The translations under genes and the position numbers were made by a program. A DNA stretch of 43,697 nucleotides from Alphaproteobacteria bacterium (GTDB lineage Bacteria > Pseudomonadota > Alphaproteobacteria > JABAAW01 > JAHZMA01): assembly GCA_022599575.1 (NCBI GenBank), contig JAHZMA010000125.1:1-43697 (forward strand). The letters are read 5' to 3'. Position 1 is the first letter of the stretch, and each line of letters begins with the position of its first letter. Of this stretch, positions 1 to 8,435 are shown in pieces. Under the pieces are notes generated by a model. The model made no database searches, was not told where the DNA came from, and saw nothing but the letters and a program-made list of their open reading frames with translations.

Positions 1-1
1 A

Positions 2-33
2 GGTTTGCCCGCCATTGGTAACAAGGGCAAACC
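2..33. repeat. inverted repeat (hairpin) at window edge
   Basis: The arms GGTTTGCCC (2-10) and GGGCAAACC (25-33) are perfect reverse complements around a 14-nt loop. It lies just upstream of the larger structured element at 73-134 and may belong to the same or a neighbouring intergenic repeat. No U-tract follows, so a terminator is not supported. Its left context is outside the window. Confidence 0.5.
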
Positions 34-72
34 GAACGGGGGGCGTCTTGGCTCTCAATACGATTCAGAATA

Positions 73-134
73 GGCAATCCGCATCGACTAAAGGTTTGAA
101 AATATATTTTCAAACCAAGTCTCGCTCGATTGCC
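73..134. repeat. structured palindromic element, copy 1
   Basis: Outer arms GGCAAT (73-78) and ATTGCC (129-134) flank a perfect 24-bp palindrome at 93-116, with arm GGTTTG, centre AAAATATATTTT and arm CAAACC. A second element at 2086-2148 has the same outer arms, the same AT centre and almost the same length, but different palindrome arm sequences. The flank before the element (AATACGATTCAGAATAG) also matches copy 2 with one change. It lies in a non-coding stretch. It could be a REP/MITE-like element or a transcribed hairpin. Confidence 0.65.
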
Positions 135-216
135 CCCATATTATAATGTATCGTAACACGCAAGATGTTTGTATTGACTAACCTAACAACATGCACCGCC
201 TTTGTGTTACACCCCG

Positions 217-250
217 CCGTCATTCCGAGATAAGTCGGAATCCAGAGTCG
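217..250. repeat. dispersed inverted repeat (GTCATTCC...GGAATCCAGAGTC type), reverse copy
   Basis: This stretch reads CGTCATTCCGAGATAAGTCGG followed by AATCCAGAGTCG. It is the reverse complement of the repeats at 701-732 and 1795-1826, apart from the loop. The core arms ATTCCGA and TCGGAAT form a short hairpin. The layout resembles short inverted-repeat families such as neisserial dRS3, though the sequence is not the same. Three copies within 1.7 kb mark this as a repeat-rich accessory strip. Confidence 0.7.
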
Positions 251-288
251 TTTTACTCGGATAAAGTAACAAATACCAAAACCGATAT

Positions 289-591
289 TTACCGAATAAT
301 ATCAGACTTCAAATTCTCGTATAAATCCAACCATTGCGGATTATCTTTTTGAATCAAATCCATTTTCCAACTACGTCTCCATTCTTTCATTTGGTCTTCT
401 CTCAATAGTGCCGTATCCAGCGTTGCATGTTGTTCGTAATAAACCAGTAATTTGACATTGTGCTTCTTAGTAAACCCCTCAATCAATCCATGCTTATGCT
501 GATAAATACGTTGCACAATGTTGGTTGTTACGCCTGTGTAAAGCGTGCCATTTCTCTCGCTGGCAAGTATATAAACGCAAGGCTGTTTCAT
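289..591 (-). CDS. GIY-YIG domain mini-nuclease family protein
   Basis: This 100-residue protein is a stand-alone GIY-YIG domain of the YhbQ/UPF0213 type. The N-terminus has the VYI...LYTG pair that corresponds to GIY-YIG. An arginine follows in NIVQRIYQHK, and a glutamate-containing helix (LREDQMKEWRRSWK) lies near residue 65-78. The length is typical for the family. Single-domain members are common in bacteria and usually have no assigned role, although the fold cleaves DNA in homing endonucleases and UvrC. It sits alone among dispersed repeats. The fold is confident; the function is unknown. Confidence 0.88.
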   Translation of the reverse strand: MKQPCVYILASERNGTLYTGVTTNIVQRIYQHKHGLIEGFTKKHNVKLLVYYEQHATLDTALLREDQMKEWRRSWKMDLIQKDNPQWLDLYENLKSDIIR

Positions 592-700
592 TGTTTTTCT
601 CTTTGTTATTCTCGCAGTCTAACAAAAAATATTTGCAAAATCTAGGGTATGCCTGCAAAAGACGCTAATATAGTATTTGTAACTCTCTGCGTGCTAGCTG

Positions 701-732
701 ACTCTGGATTCCGACTTTCGTCGGAATGACGG
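701..732. repeat. dispersed inverted repeat, forward copy 1
   Basis: ACTCTGGATTCCGACTTTCG followed by TCGGAATGACGG. The arms ATTCCGA and TCGGAAT pair around a short CTTTCG loop. The 32 bases are identical to 1795-1826 and inverted relative to 217-250. It lies just downstream of the ankyrin gene (minus strand), where it could also affect the 3' end of that mRNA. Confidence 0.8.
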
Positions 733-749
733 AGTGGTTGTAAGAAGTA

Positions 750-1700
750 TTACTTATACCGTAAATCGTTTAATTGCCGATAGGCTTTTGTATCTTTTAA
801 ATCGTCATTTTCTTGAATATAATCCCATGCAGTTTTGCCAAATTTATCTTTTGCATTCACATCTGCGCCTGCTTCGATTAGTGCGGTAATGATTTCAGGA
901 TTCTTACTGTCATAAGCTACAAACATTAAAACTGTTAGACCATCCTTATCATGCACATTCACATCTGCACCTGCTTCAAGTAGAGTTTCAATGATTTCAG
1001 GTTTTTGGTTACGACTAGACACCTCTATTAGAGCGGTTACGCCATATTTATCACGCGCATTAACATCTGCACCTGCTTTAATTAAGATTTTAGTAATTTC
1101 AGGTTTTCTATGATTGAGGACTGCCCACATTAAAGCTGTTGAGCCATCTTCAGAACGCGCTTCAATATTTACACCTGCTTTACAGAGCGTTGCAACGATT
1201 TCAGGGTTTTGATTCCAACGAGTCGCATTCATTAAAACTGTCCAACCATTATCACTACGCGCTTCAATATTTGCGCCTGCATTAATGAGAGTTTTAATGA
1301 TTTCAGGATTTTGATTAGAGCTAACCGCATTCATTAAAGCTGTGTCTCCATATTTATCGCACGCTTCCATATCCGCACCTGCATTAATGAGAGTTTTAAT
1401 GATTTCAGGGTTTTGATTATAGTGAGACGCAGCCATTAAAGCTGTCCGACCACTTTTACTACCCGCATTCACATCTGAACCTGCTTCAATCAGTGCTGTG
1501 ATAATTTCAGGATTTTGATTAGAGCTAACCGCAATCATTAAAGCTGTTCCACTAGATTCATTGCGTGCATTGACATCCGCACCATTTGCTATATAGAGTT
1601 CAATATCTTGCAGGCTAGCATTTTGCCAAACAATAGGATTTAACCAAAAATCAGAGTTTGAAAATGGATTATCATTGTCATGTTCTGATAAATTTTTCAT
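750..1700 (-). CDS. ankyrin-repeat protein
   Basis: The 316-residue protein is almost entirely ankyrin repeats of 33-34 residues. About eight consecutive units follow the pattern G.TALM.A...NQNPEII..LI.AGADVNA, starting near residue 40. Neighbouring units are also similar at the DNA level, which points to recent internal duplication. No signal peptide, membrane segment or catalytic domain is visible, so a cytosolic or non-classically exported binding protein is likely. Ankyrin proteins are common as accessory genes and as effectors in host-associated bacteria, but nothing here shows a host role. It has no operon partner and is flanked by repeats. Confidence 0.9.
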   Translation of the reverse strand: MKNLSEHDNDNPFSNSDFWLNPIVWQNASLQDIELYIANGADVNARNESSGTALMIAVSSNQNPEIITALIEAGSDVNAGSKSGRTALMAASHYNQNPEIIKTLINAGADMEACDKYGDTALMNAVSSNQNPEIIKTLINAGANIEARSDNGWTVLMNATRWNQNPEIVATLCKAGVNIEARSEDGSTALMWAVLNHRKPEITKILIKAGADVNARDKYGVTALIEVSSRNQKPEIIETLLEAGADVNVHDKDGLTVLMFVAYDSKNPEIITALIEAGADVNAKDKFGKTAWDYIQENDDLKDTKAYRQLNDLRYK

Positions 1701-1794
1701 ACTACCTCACATTTCATTTTCACATATCGACATTGTTTATCATAATCGGTTAATAAATACAAACCTCACTTCTACACTCCCCCCTCGCAAAACG

Positions 1795-1826
1795 ACTCTG
1801 GATTCCGACTTTCGTCGGAATGACGG
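1795..1826. repeat. dispersed inverted repeat, forward copy 2
   Basis: Identical over 32 bases to 701-732, and the inverse of 217-250. Together the copies bracket the GIY-YIG and ankyrin genes. The hairpin is formed by ATTCCGA and TCGGAAT. Confidence 0.8.
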
Positions 1827-1888
1827 GTTGGGGTGGTATCGATAAATACGGGCTTTCGTGTTTGTTACTCCCTCCGTGTCTTGCATCC

Positions 1889-1918
1889 TAGACCCCTGCT
1901 TTCGCAGGGGAAACAGGG
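1889..1918. repeat. CCCCTGC/GCAGGGG hairpin repeat
   Basis: The arms CCCCTGC and GCAGGGG surround a TTTC loop, and the unit is followed by AAACAGGGG, which repeats the right arm. It resembles short intergenic repeats of the form CCTAGACCCCTGC. Only one copy is visible in the window, so calling it dispersed is inference. Confidence 0.45.
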
Positions 1919-2085
1919 GGAAGGCAGTGCTTTTTATTGGTATCATAGCGAGTGGGGTGTTTTTCGATGGTGAGGCTTGTCAGAGTTGTATGGACAAGGG
2001 CAGTGTGTATGTCTATTGCGTTTATAGTATCAAGGGGGGCGCGGCTTCACTTCTCGGTGGGACTTACTTAATACGAGTCAGAATA

Positions 2086-2148
2086 GGCAATCTGGTAAAT
2101 CTAAAATTCGCAAAATATATTTTGCGAATAAGATTTGCCTTGATTGCC
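2086..2148. repeat. structured palindromic element, copy 2
   Basis: Outer arms GGCAAT (2086-2091) and ATTGCC (2143-2148) enclose a perfect 24-bp palindrome at 2106-2129, with arm ATTCGC, centre AAAATATATTTT and arm GCGAAT. A further inner pairing joins GGTAAATCT (2094-2102) to AGATTTGCC (2131-2139) with one G-U pair. Copy 1 at 73-134 keeps the layout with different arm bases. That pattern of preserved pairing suggests selection on structure or on a palindromic DNA shape. Confidence 0.65.
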
Positions 2149-2210
2149 CCTTGATAATCCCCCCGCTGTGCTTAATAAGAAGGGAGAGGGAGGGCGCACG
2201 CGTGTCTTGC

Positions 2211-3506
2211 TTACCTCTTCTCCATCGGTATATATTCGCGGGCGGTTTCACCCAAATATAATTGACGCGGGCGACATAACCGACTGGTTTTATCTTCGTG
2301 CATTTCTTTCCATTGTGCTGTCCAACCCGCTGTACGCGCTAGCGCGAATAAAGGCGTGAACATATAAGATGGAAAGCCGATGGCTTCTAAAATAATGCCA
2401 GAATAAAAATCAACATTCGGGAATAATTTACGCTCGATAAAATACTCATCTTCAAGCGCGATACGCTCCAATTCCATTGCCAATTTCAACAAAGGTTGCT
2501 CTTTCATGCCCAGCGCATCTAGCACTTCATGGCATGATTGCCGTAACACATTAGCGCGCGGGTCAAAGTTTTTGTAAACGCGATGCCCAAATCCCATCAA
2601 GCGGAACGGGTCATCTTTATCTTTGGCACGCTTAATATATTGCGGAATATCATCGACTGAACCCATCGATTTTAACATATTCAACACTTCTTCATTAGCA
2701 CCGCCATGCGCTGGCCCCCAAAGCGCAGAAATACCGCTTGATACTGCCGCATAGGGATTCGCACCTGTTGAACCCGCCATCCGCACGGTTGAGGTAGAGG
2801 CATTTTGTTCGTGGTCGGCATGTAAGATGAAAATCTTATCAAGTGCGCTCACCACTTCAGGTATCATCTTAAATTTATGCTCGGGTTTGCCGAACATCAT
2901 ATATAAGAAATTATCGGTATAATTATAATCTTCACGTGGATACAGCATTGCCTGCCCGATAGAATATTTATAAGACATCGCCACAATAGTCGGTAATTTG
3001 GCAACCAATCTGCGACAGCATAGCAACCGATTTTCTTCAGAATGCAAATCAAATGCACCGTGATAAAATGATGAAAGCGCACCGACGACCCCAACCAATA
3101 TCGCCATTGGGTGAGCATCGCGGCGGAAGCCACGAAAGAAAAATTGCAACTGCTCATTAATAAGGCGTGATTCCATAATTTCGGCATGGAATTGGGCATA
3201 TTCGGTTTGCTTCGGCAATTCGCCATGAAGCAACAAATAAGCTACTTCTAAAAAATTGCTTTTATCGCATAGGTTTTCGATGGAATAGCCGCGATGCTGC
3301 AAAATTCCTTTGTCACCATCAATATAGGTGATTTTTGATTCACATGCGCCCGTTGCGCCATAACCAGGGTCAAATGTGAAATAGCCAGTCTTACCATAAA
3401 GCGTACGAATATCAATTAAGTCAGGCCCTTGTGTGCCTTCTAAAATAGGAAAATCGTATTTCTCGCCAGTTTGATTATCGATAAGGGTAACAGTTTTTGC
3501 CATCAT
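2211..3506 (-). CDS. gltA: citrate synthase
   Basis: Citrate synthase joins oxaloacetate and acetyl-CoA at the entry to the TCA cycle in the cytoplasm. The 431 residues match the usual length of the bacterial hexameric type. Active-site segments are visible: [26 protein letters not shown] and NVDFYSG, which carry the expected two histidines and the aspartate. The start has a strong AGGAG ribosome site just upstream (AGGAGAAATAATGATGGC), with two adjacent ATG codons. Downstream lies repeat-rich DNA. It stands alone, transcribed in the same direction as hslVU but separated by about 90 bases. Confidence 0.97.
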   Translation of the reverse strand: MMAKTVTLIDNQTGEKYDFPILEGTQGPDLIDIRTLYGKTGYFTFDPGYGATGACESKITYIDGDKGILQHRGYSIENLCDKSNFLEVAYLLLHGELPKQTEYAQFHAEIMESRLINEQLQFFFRGFRRDAHPMAILVGVVGALSSFYHGAFDLHSEENRLLCCRRLVAKLPTIVAMSYKYSIGQAMLYPREDYNYTDNFLYMMFGKPEHKFKMIPEVVSALDKIFILHADHEQNASTSTVRMAGSTGANPYAAVSSGISALWGPAHGGANEEVLNMLKSMGSVDDIPQYIKRAKDKDDPFRLMGFGHRVYKNFDPRANVLRQSCHEVLDALGMKEQPLLKLAMELERIALEDEYFIERKLFPNVDFYSGIILEAIGFPSYMFTPLFALARTAGWTAQWKEMHEDKTSRLCRPRQLYLGETAREYIPMEKR

Positions 3507-3596
3507 TATTTCTCCTCTTGCAAAAACATGAATATCGTAAGACTAGCCTATCAGCTTTTATGATAAAATAAAAGAACTAATTATAATAATGAATCG

Positions 3597-4916
3597 TTAC
3601 AAGATAAATTTTGACAAATCGGCACTTTTTACCAATGGGCCTAATTTTTCTTCCACTTGCTTGGCATCAATTTTGATGGTTTCACCTTCTTTATCCGATG
3701 CAGAAAAACTAATTTCTTCCAGTAATTTTTCTAACACAGTGTGCAAACGGCGCGCACCGATATTCTCTACATTATCGTTAATTTGCTCGGCAAGGTCGGC
3801 AAGTTTTCTGATGGCATCATCGGTGAATTTTAATGTGACTTGTTCGGTGGCAAGCAAGGCTTGATATTGGGCAATCAGTGCATTTTTAGGTTCGGTAAGA
3901 ATGCGGCAAAAATCATCAGCTTTCAGTGGATTAAGCGTTACACGAATGGGTAATCTGCCTTGCAATTCAGGCATTAAATCCGATGGTTTAACGGCATGAA
4001 ACGCGCCCGATGTGATAAATAAAATATGGTCGGTTTTCACTTGCCCATGTTTGGTGCTAACGGTTGTGCCTTCAATTAAAGGCAACAAATCGCGTTGTAC
4101 GCCTTCGCGTGAGACATCACCGCGATGATTATCGGCACTGTGGCAGGTTTTATCAATTTCATCTAAAAATACGATGCCTAATTGTTCGGTACGTTGAATG
4201 GCTTCTTTGGTGATTTTTTCTTGGTCAATTAGCTTGCTGCTTTCTTCTTCTAGCAGAATATCGTAAGATTCTCCGACACTCATGGTGCGTTTTTTGGTTG
4301 GTGTGCCAAAACTTTTGCCTAAAATATCGCCTAGATTCATCATGCCCATCTGCCCACCCGGCATTCCCGGTATATCGAACATTGGCATCTGCATAGAACC
4401 GCTATCTTGCACATTCACCTCAATTTCGGTATCATCTAATGTGCCTTCGCGCAATTGCTTGCGGAATTTATCTTTGGTTGGCTCGCTGGCATTAGCACCT
4501 GTTAGCGCATCTAGCACACGGTCTTCAGCATTGATTTCTGCACGTGTTAGCACATCTTTACGATGCTCGTCGCGCACCATATGCAGGGCATGTTCTAATA
4601 AATCACGGATAATTTGTTCCACATCGCGCCCAACATAGCCAATTTCAGTGAATTTGGTTGCCTCCACTTTGATAAAAGGGGCATCGGCTAATTTTGCCAA
4701 TCGGCGCGCGATTTCGGTTTTACCACAACCAGTAGGGCCAATCATCAGAATGTTTTTCGGATAAATCTCTTCACGCATTTCTTCATCAAGCTGTTGCCGT
4801 CGCCAACGGTTACGCAATGCCACTGCAACAAGGCGTTTTGCCGAATCTTGCCCGACAATATATTTATCTAAATGGTCAACAATTTCACGCGGTGAAAAGT
4901 TTGGAATATCGGTCAT
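3597..4916 (-). CDS. hslU: HslU, ATPase subunit of the HslVU (ClpYQ) protease
   Basis: HslU is the AAA+ unfoldase ring that feeds substrates into the HslV peptidase. Visible features are the N-terminal helix [18 protein letters not shown], Walker A GPTGCGKT at residues 60-67, the pore-loop region GYVGRD near residue 92, a methionine-rich intermediate domain around 165-200, and Walker [10 protein letters not shown]. The C-terminus ends DLSKFIL, the tail that docks into HslV. The 439 residues fit the family. Its start overlaps the hslV stop by four bases (ATGA), so the two are co-transcribed and translationally coupled. Confidence 0.97.
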   Translation of the reverse strand: MTDIPNFSPREIVDHLDKYIVGQDSAKRLVAVALRNRWRRQQLDEEMREEIYPKNILMIGPTGCGKTEIARRLAKLADAPFIKVEATKFTEIGYVGRDVEQIIRDLLEHALHMVRDEHRKDVLTRAEINAEDRVLDALTGANASEPTKDKFRKQLREGTLDDTEIEVNVQDSGSMQMPMFDIPGMPGGQMGMMNLGDILGKSFGTPTKKRTMSVGESYDILLEEESSKLIDQEKITKEAIQRTEQLGIVFLDEIDKTCHSADNHRGDVSREGVQRDLLPLIEGTTVSTKHGQVKTDHILFITSGAFHAVKPSDLMPELQGRLPIRVTLNPLKADDFCRILTEPKNALIAQYQALLATEQVTLKFTDDAIRKLADLAEQINDNVENIGARRLHTVLEKLLEEISFSASDKEGETIKIDAKQVEEKLGPLVKSADLSKFIL

Positions 4917-5470
4917 AATTTCTCTATCGTGATATGTTTATTGGTGTAAATACAAATATCTGCGGCGATATCCATAGCGCGCCTTGCAATTTGTTCGGCA
5001 TCATCAATATGGTCATACAGGGCTTTGGCGGCGGCAAGCGCATACATGCCACCCGAACCAATCGCAATAATGCCATCTTCGGGCTCAATCACATCGCCAG
5101 TGCCAGAAAGCACCAATGATGCCTTTTCATCGGCAACAATCATCATCGCTTCTAATTTACGCAAATATTTGTCGCTACGCCAATCTTTGGCAAGCTCTAC
5201 GGCGGCACGGGTTAATTGTGACGGATATTGCTCTAATTTTTTCTCAAGTCGCTCAAATAATGTGAAAGCATCGGCAGTGGCACCAGCAAAGCCTGTTAGC
5301 ACCGTGCTTTTTTCGCCTAACCTTCGCACCTTAACGGCATTGTTTTTCATCACCGTATTGCCAAGACTCACCTGTCCATCACCTGCAATCACCACTGATG
5401 ATTTTTTGCGGACGCATAGAATAGTTGTGCCATAAATGGTGGTAGGGGAATGTTGTATTGTTTCGTTCAT
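4913..5470 (-). CDS. hslV: HslV, peptidase subunit of the HslVU protease
   Basis: HslV is a threonine peptidase of the proteasome-beta fold. I place the start at the ATG at 5470, giving 185 residues. The upstream open frame has no homology-like sequence and would run through the promoter. A short propeptide precedes GTTILCVRK, where Thr15 is the expected catalytic N-terminal threonine after processing. [16 protein letters not shown] is the classic following segment. It is first in the hslVU operon, and a heat-shock-like promoter lies directly upstream. No clear Shine-Dalgarno sequence is seen, and the predicted transcript would be nearly leaderless. Confidence 0.95.
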   Translation of the reverse strand: MNETIQHSPTTIYGTTILCVRKKSSVVIAGDGQVSLGNTVMKNNAVKVRRLGEKSTVLTGFAGATADAFTLFERLEKKLEQYPSQLTRAAVELAKDWRSDKYLRKLEAMMIVADEKASLVLSGTGDVIEPEDGIIAIGSGGMYALAAAKALYDHIDDAEQIARRAMDIAADICIYTNKHITIEKL

Positions 5471-5476
5471 ATTGCT

Positions 5477-5507
5477 ATATATGGTGACAAAGTTTGATAA
5501 ATGCAAG
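5477..5507 (-). promoter_or_regulatory. putative heat-shock (RpoH-type) promoter of hslVU
   Basis: On the minus strand, CTTGCA (5507-5502) is followed after 17 bases by CCATAT (5484-5479) and then ATAGC. The hflK promoter at 40431-40459 has the same CTTGCA, the same 17-base spacer ending in GTCA, and CTATAT followed by ATAGG. The pattern fits the CTTG-N17-CYTATNT-like consensus of alphaproteobacterial RpoH promoters, and hslVU is a classic heat-shock operon. The assignment is inferred by comparison. Confidence 0.5.
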
Positions 5508-5718
5508 AAATTTTCTTGGCAAGAAGCATAATATTTGTTAATATCATATCCATTCCTGCAAGAGGGTAGCCGAAAATATATGGTTATCCCTGTTTTTAAG
5601 CGATATTTTTGATATGTTGCAAAATCACTGAGCAGGACAAACAATAGCTGATTGTGCCCATTATAATGGTGGCATCGCACAATTGGTATCAATAATCCTT
5701 GTTAGAAAGGCAAATATT

Positions 5719-6339
5719 ATGTCGAAACGTCAGACATCAAAATATAAAATTAATAGGCGGTTAGGGCTTAACCTTTGGGGCAGACCAAAAAGTCCCGTCA
5801 ATAGGCGCGATACGGGGCCTGGTCAACATGGCGCAAATGCAAGGCGCAAGAAGCAATCGGATTTTGGCATTCAGCTGATGGCGAAACAAAGGCTGAAAGG
5901 CTATTATGGCAATATTGGCGAACGGCAATTCCGTCGCTATTATAATGAAGCGCAACGTAGAAAAGGCGATACTGGTGAGAATATGGTTGGCTTGCTAGAG
6001 CAACGTTTGGATATGGTGGTGTATCGCGCTAAATTCGTACCAACTGTTTTTGCGGCACGGCAAATGGTGAATCACGCGCATTTTCAAGTGAATGGCAAAA
6101 AAGTGAATATTCCTTCTTATTTGGTGCAGGAAAATGATGTGATTACGGTGCGGCCAAAAAGTCGTGAAATCTCGCTGATTATGGAAGCAACCGCATTGGC
6201 AGAGCGCGATGTGCCAGATTATGTGAATGCCGACCATGTCAAATTGAGTGCAACATTTATGCGTGTACCGACATTGGAAGATATTCCTTATCCAGTGAAA
6301 ATGGAGCCAAATTTGGTGGTGGAATTTTATTCACGTTAA
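5719..6339 (+). CDS. rpsD: 30S ribosomal protein S4
   Basis: S4 is a primary 16S rRNA-binding protein of the small subunit. The ATG at 5719 follows AGAAAGG with good spacing and gives 206 residues starting [14 protein letters not shown], as in alphaproteobacterial S4. An upstream in-frame codon at 5683 would add a non-conserved extension. The S4 RNA-binding domain occupies roughly residues 95-160 ([35 protein letters not shown]). As in other alphaproteobacteria it is monocistronic and not in the alpha operon. A TATAAT at 5662-5667 may be its -10 box, but I found no good -35. Confidence 0.97.
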   Translation: MSKRQTSKYKINRRLGLNLWGRPKSPVNRRDTGPGQHGANARRKKQSDFGIQLMAKQRLKGYYGNIGERQFRRYYNEAQRRKGDTGENMVGLLEQRLDMVVYRAKFVPTVFAARQMVNHAHFQVNGKKVNIPSYLVQENDVITVRPKSREISLIMEATALAERDVPDYVNADHVKLSATFMRVPTLEDIPYPVKMEPNLVVEFYSR

Positions 6340-6485
6340 TGGCTCGCTGTTAGCAGGGTAGAAAATCAATTTTATAAATCTTTGGGGTGTCAGTCAGAAT
6401 AGGCTGAAGACTGAGTAATTGTTTACTTGTTTGAAAAAATCATATTAATCACTATGGGGTGGATATGATAGAGTAGGGCAATATA

Positions 6486-7502
6486 TTGCGTTTAATACCG
6501 CATTTAAGAAATATTTTGGTCGTAAAGATTGTTGCATATCACCTATTAGGTTTAACACTTATATGGTGCATATTTGCCCCTGTGTCTGCTTATGCTAATA
6601 AGTGGGGCGAATGGACGGTTGAGTATGGTAGATGGGAAGCAACGGGGCAGACTCATTTTAATTTTTCGCGTCCCGAATTATCGCCCGCGCAAATCTCGCG
6701 TAGTAATGTTGATATTAGCCTTGAAGAATATTTTCTAAGCTACCATCATATTGAAGCGAACTATAACATTAACTTAACTTATATCATTGGTGATTCCAAT
6801 TACGGGGTAAGAAGAATTTTTGACTATTGTGACGGCGCTTATAATGCTGTAGAAGAATGTGCAACGCCACCGCGACTTTATTGGCATCGCCAAATGCCAA
6901 CCTATTCTAAATTATCAATAGCAATCATAGATTATCAACAAAATTTACAGGAATATCTCGCTGAGACTGCTATTTCAGATTATTTTAATCCACCATTGAT
7001 TCATTATAATTGGCTTGTGGGTTATGTGGCATGGGTTGATCGGCAATGGACGCGTGGCAATCAATATATATATCCAAGCGATGCGGAAGTTACCACGCCA
7101 GAAACCATTACAACGGGTCAGCTACTTGGGTGGAGCGGTGGTAGAATAGGTGTGAATGCCAGATATTTACCGCAAGGAAAAAATGGTCCAGTAAAGTTAA
7201 GAGGGCAAATCGTATATGTATTGGCATCAGTTTCAGGGGCAGGGTTTGATTTATTTCATGTGCCTACGCTTGAAGCACCACCGCATTTTAATTTCTCAGG
7301 CACTGGGGAAGGCATTATGCTAGATGTTGAATTTTTATATCGGGCGAGTAATAGGCTTTATATTGGTGTTAATTATCGCGATTGGCGGATGAAAGCGAAA
7401 GGTTCGCTGCAACCAGGCCCAGATTATGTTAATAATTATGAATTAGCCAATCTGGAAAGCCGTTATACGGGGCCGCGTTTTTTTTTAGAAGTGTCATTTT
7501 AA
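6486..7502 (+). CDS. predicted outer-membrane beta-barrel-like protein, function unknown
   Basis: I do not recognise this 338-residue protein as a named family. It begins with a signal peptide: a positive and hydrophobic stretch to about residue 34, with likely cleavage after AYA at 37. The mature part is rich in Tyr, Trp and alternating polar/hydrophobic strands, such as LYIGVNYRDWRM, and ends in a terminal phenylalanine (FFLEVSF), the usual C-terminal signature of outer-membrane barrels. The start must be TTG at 6486, because no ATG or GTG lies nearby; GAGTAGGG sits at suitable spacing. It is followed by a lipoprotein gene on the same strand. Confidence 0.65.
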   Translation: MRLIPHLRNILVVKIVAYHLLGLTLIWCIFAPVSAYANKWGEWTVEYGRWEATGQTHFNFSRPELSPAQISRSNVDISLEEYFLSYHHIEANYNINLTYIIGDSNYGVRRIFDYCDGAYNAVEECATPPRLYWHRQMPTYSKLSIAIIDYQQNLQEYLAETAISDYFNPPLIHYNWLVGYVAWVDRQWTRGNQYIYPSDAEVTTPETITTGQLLGWSGGRIGVNARYLPQGKNGPVKLRGQIVYVLASVSGAGFDLFHVPTLEAPPHFNFSGTGEGIMLDVEFLYRASNRLYIGVNYRDWRMKAKGSLQPGPDYVNNYELANLESRYTGPRFFLEVSF

Positions 7503-7503
7503 G

Positions 7504-7533
7504 CAAATTTTATTTTAACAAATTTTATTTTAA
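7504..7533. repeat. perfect 15-bp tandem duplication in an intergenic gap
   Basis: CAAATTTTATTTTAA occurs twice back to back right after the stop of the outer-membrane-like gene. The unit length equals those of the tandem repeats inside fthC and dusA, which fits replication slippage as a common origin. Confidence 0.7.
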
Positions 7534-7564
7534 CAGGCAAGATATTATGGTATAGGATTAAGAT

Positions 7565-7900
7565 ATGATAAATTATAAGAAACGCATCAGTATTTTCATT
7601 GTCGCCACATTGTTTGGGCTTAGCGGTTGCACAACATCGCAATTTGCTACTGCCGCTATTTTGGCGGTGGGCTATACAATCTGGACTGATAAATTACCCA
7701 CCGATCGCGTATTAGAAGCTATTACCGATAAAGATTGTAGCACTGTGCGCGCTGAAGAAGAAGGTGGTGCTGTTTGTGTCGATAAAGAAGATGCACAGCC
7801 TAAAGCCAGCGATGTGCCAATATGGTGCTATCGTAGTATTGCTGGGGTGGATTGTTATGATAATGAAATTCCACAATATTCCGATAGGCTTATTAAATAA
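7565..7900 (+). CDS. small predicted lipoprotein
   Basis: This 111-residue protein has a short positive N-terminus, a hydrophobic run and the lipobox LSGC, with Cys22 as the expected lipidated residue. The mature portion is acidic and contains four further cysteines (DCST, AVCVD, IWCYR, VDCYD) that could form disulfides in the periplasm. I do not recognise the family. It lies 62 bases downstream of the barrel-like gene on the same strand, so a shared envelope role is possible but unproven. Confidence 0.7.
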   Translation: MINYKKRISIFIVATLFGLSGCTTSQFATAAILAVGYTIWTDKLPTDRVLEAITDKDCSTVRAEEEGGAVCVDKEDAQPKASDVPIWCYRSIAGVDCYDNEIPQYSDRLIK

Positions 7901-8033
7901 CGATAAGTCGCTTGATTCTATCGGGTTGATTACTTTGATAGTTTATTTTTTTTCTACAATATTTTGATTCTTATTGTTTTTTATTATCATAATCTGTTAA
8001 AACATGATTACAGATTTATGATTTAAGGGAAAT

Positions 8034-8435
8034 ATGATTTATAATTTACCAGAATTAGATAGAATGTCACGTGCTTTGTCACGGTTAGAGACGGCATTGC
8101 TTACAAAGCGTACGGCATTGCCTTTATCAGGAAATGTGCCAAAGCATCTGCAAAATAATAGTCATGAAAATGCCGCATCAGCAACTGATTTAGCGCAAGA
8201 AAATCAGATGTTACGTTTGCAATGTCAAGAAATGCGCGAACAATTACAGCAAGCCCACTCATTGCTGGCTGAGATATTGGGACACCAGACAAATATTGAT
8301 GAACAAAACGCGCCAGAAAATATATCACAGCAAAACCCATCAGCACCATATGACATAAAAAAATTAGTCGCCTCTGCCGATAAAATTAAACTTCACGATT
8401 TAAGAAATGATGATGACGAGGAACATAATGGCTGA
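8034..8435 (+). CDS. coiled-coil protein encoded just upstream of zapA
   Basis: This 133-residue protein starts with a helical segment (LPELDRMSRALSRLETALL). It has a second predicted coiled coil around residues 50-90 (LAQENQMLRLQCQEMREQLQQAHSLL), followed by a polar tail. There is no signal peptide or membrane segment. Its stop overlaps the zapA start by eight bases, so the two are probably translated together. Short coiled-coil proteins are often encoded next to zapA in alphaproteobacteria, and a role near the division ring is a reasonable inference. I see no catalytic motif. Confidence 0.75.
   Translation: MIYNLPELDRMSRALSRLETALLTKRTALPLSGNVPKHLQNNSHENAASATDLAQENQMLRLQCQEMREQLQQAHSLLAEILGHQTNIDEQNAPENISQQNPSAPYDIKKLVASADKIKLHDLRNDDDEEHNG

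Larger units (their letters stand above)
1701..2210. other. gene-free accessory stretch between the ankyrin gene and gltA
   Basis: I see no convincing gene in these 510 bases. Short open frames on both strands run across the repeats and look spurious. The stretch holds a 32-bp dispersed inverted repeat (1795-1826), a second hairpin-type repeat (1889-1918) and copy 2 of the structured palindromic element (2086-2148). It appears richer in G runs than the surrounding genes. Confidence 0.6.

Noticed and set aside
1858-2154. 98-residue open frame on the plus strand
   Set aside because: It runs through the hairpin repeat and the structured palindromic element, has no domain-like sequence and no clear ribosome site.
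1-2210. Complete insertion sequence
   Set aside because: No transposase-like frame and no terminal inverted repeats with target duplications; only short non-coding repeats are present.
3555-3574. CTTTTAT/ATAAAAG hairpin between hslU and gltA
   Set aside because: The stem is almost all A/T with no following U-run, so a terminator is not convincing.
5662-5667. TATAAT upstream of rpsD as a full sigma-70 promoter
   Set aside because: No acceptable -35 box at 16-18 bases; left as a possible -10 only.
5471-5692. Longer hslV with 74 extra N-terminal residues
   Set aside because: The extension covers the promoter, overlaps the rpsD leader and would bury the catalytic threonine far from the N-terminus.
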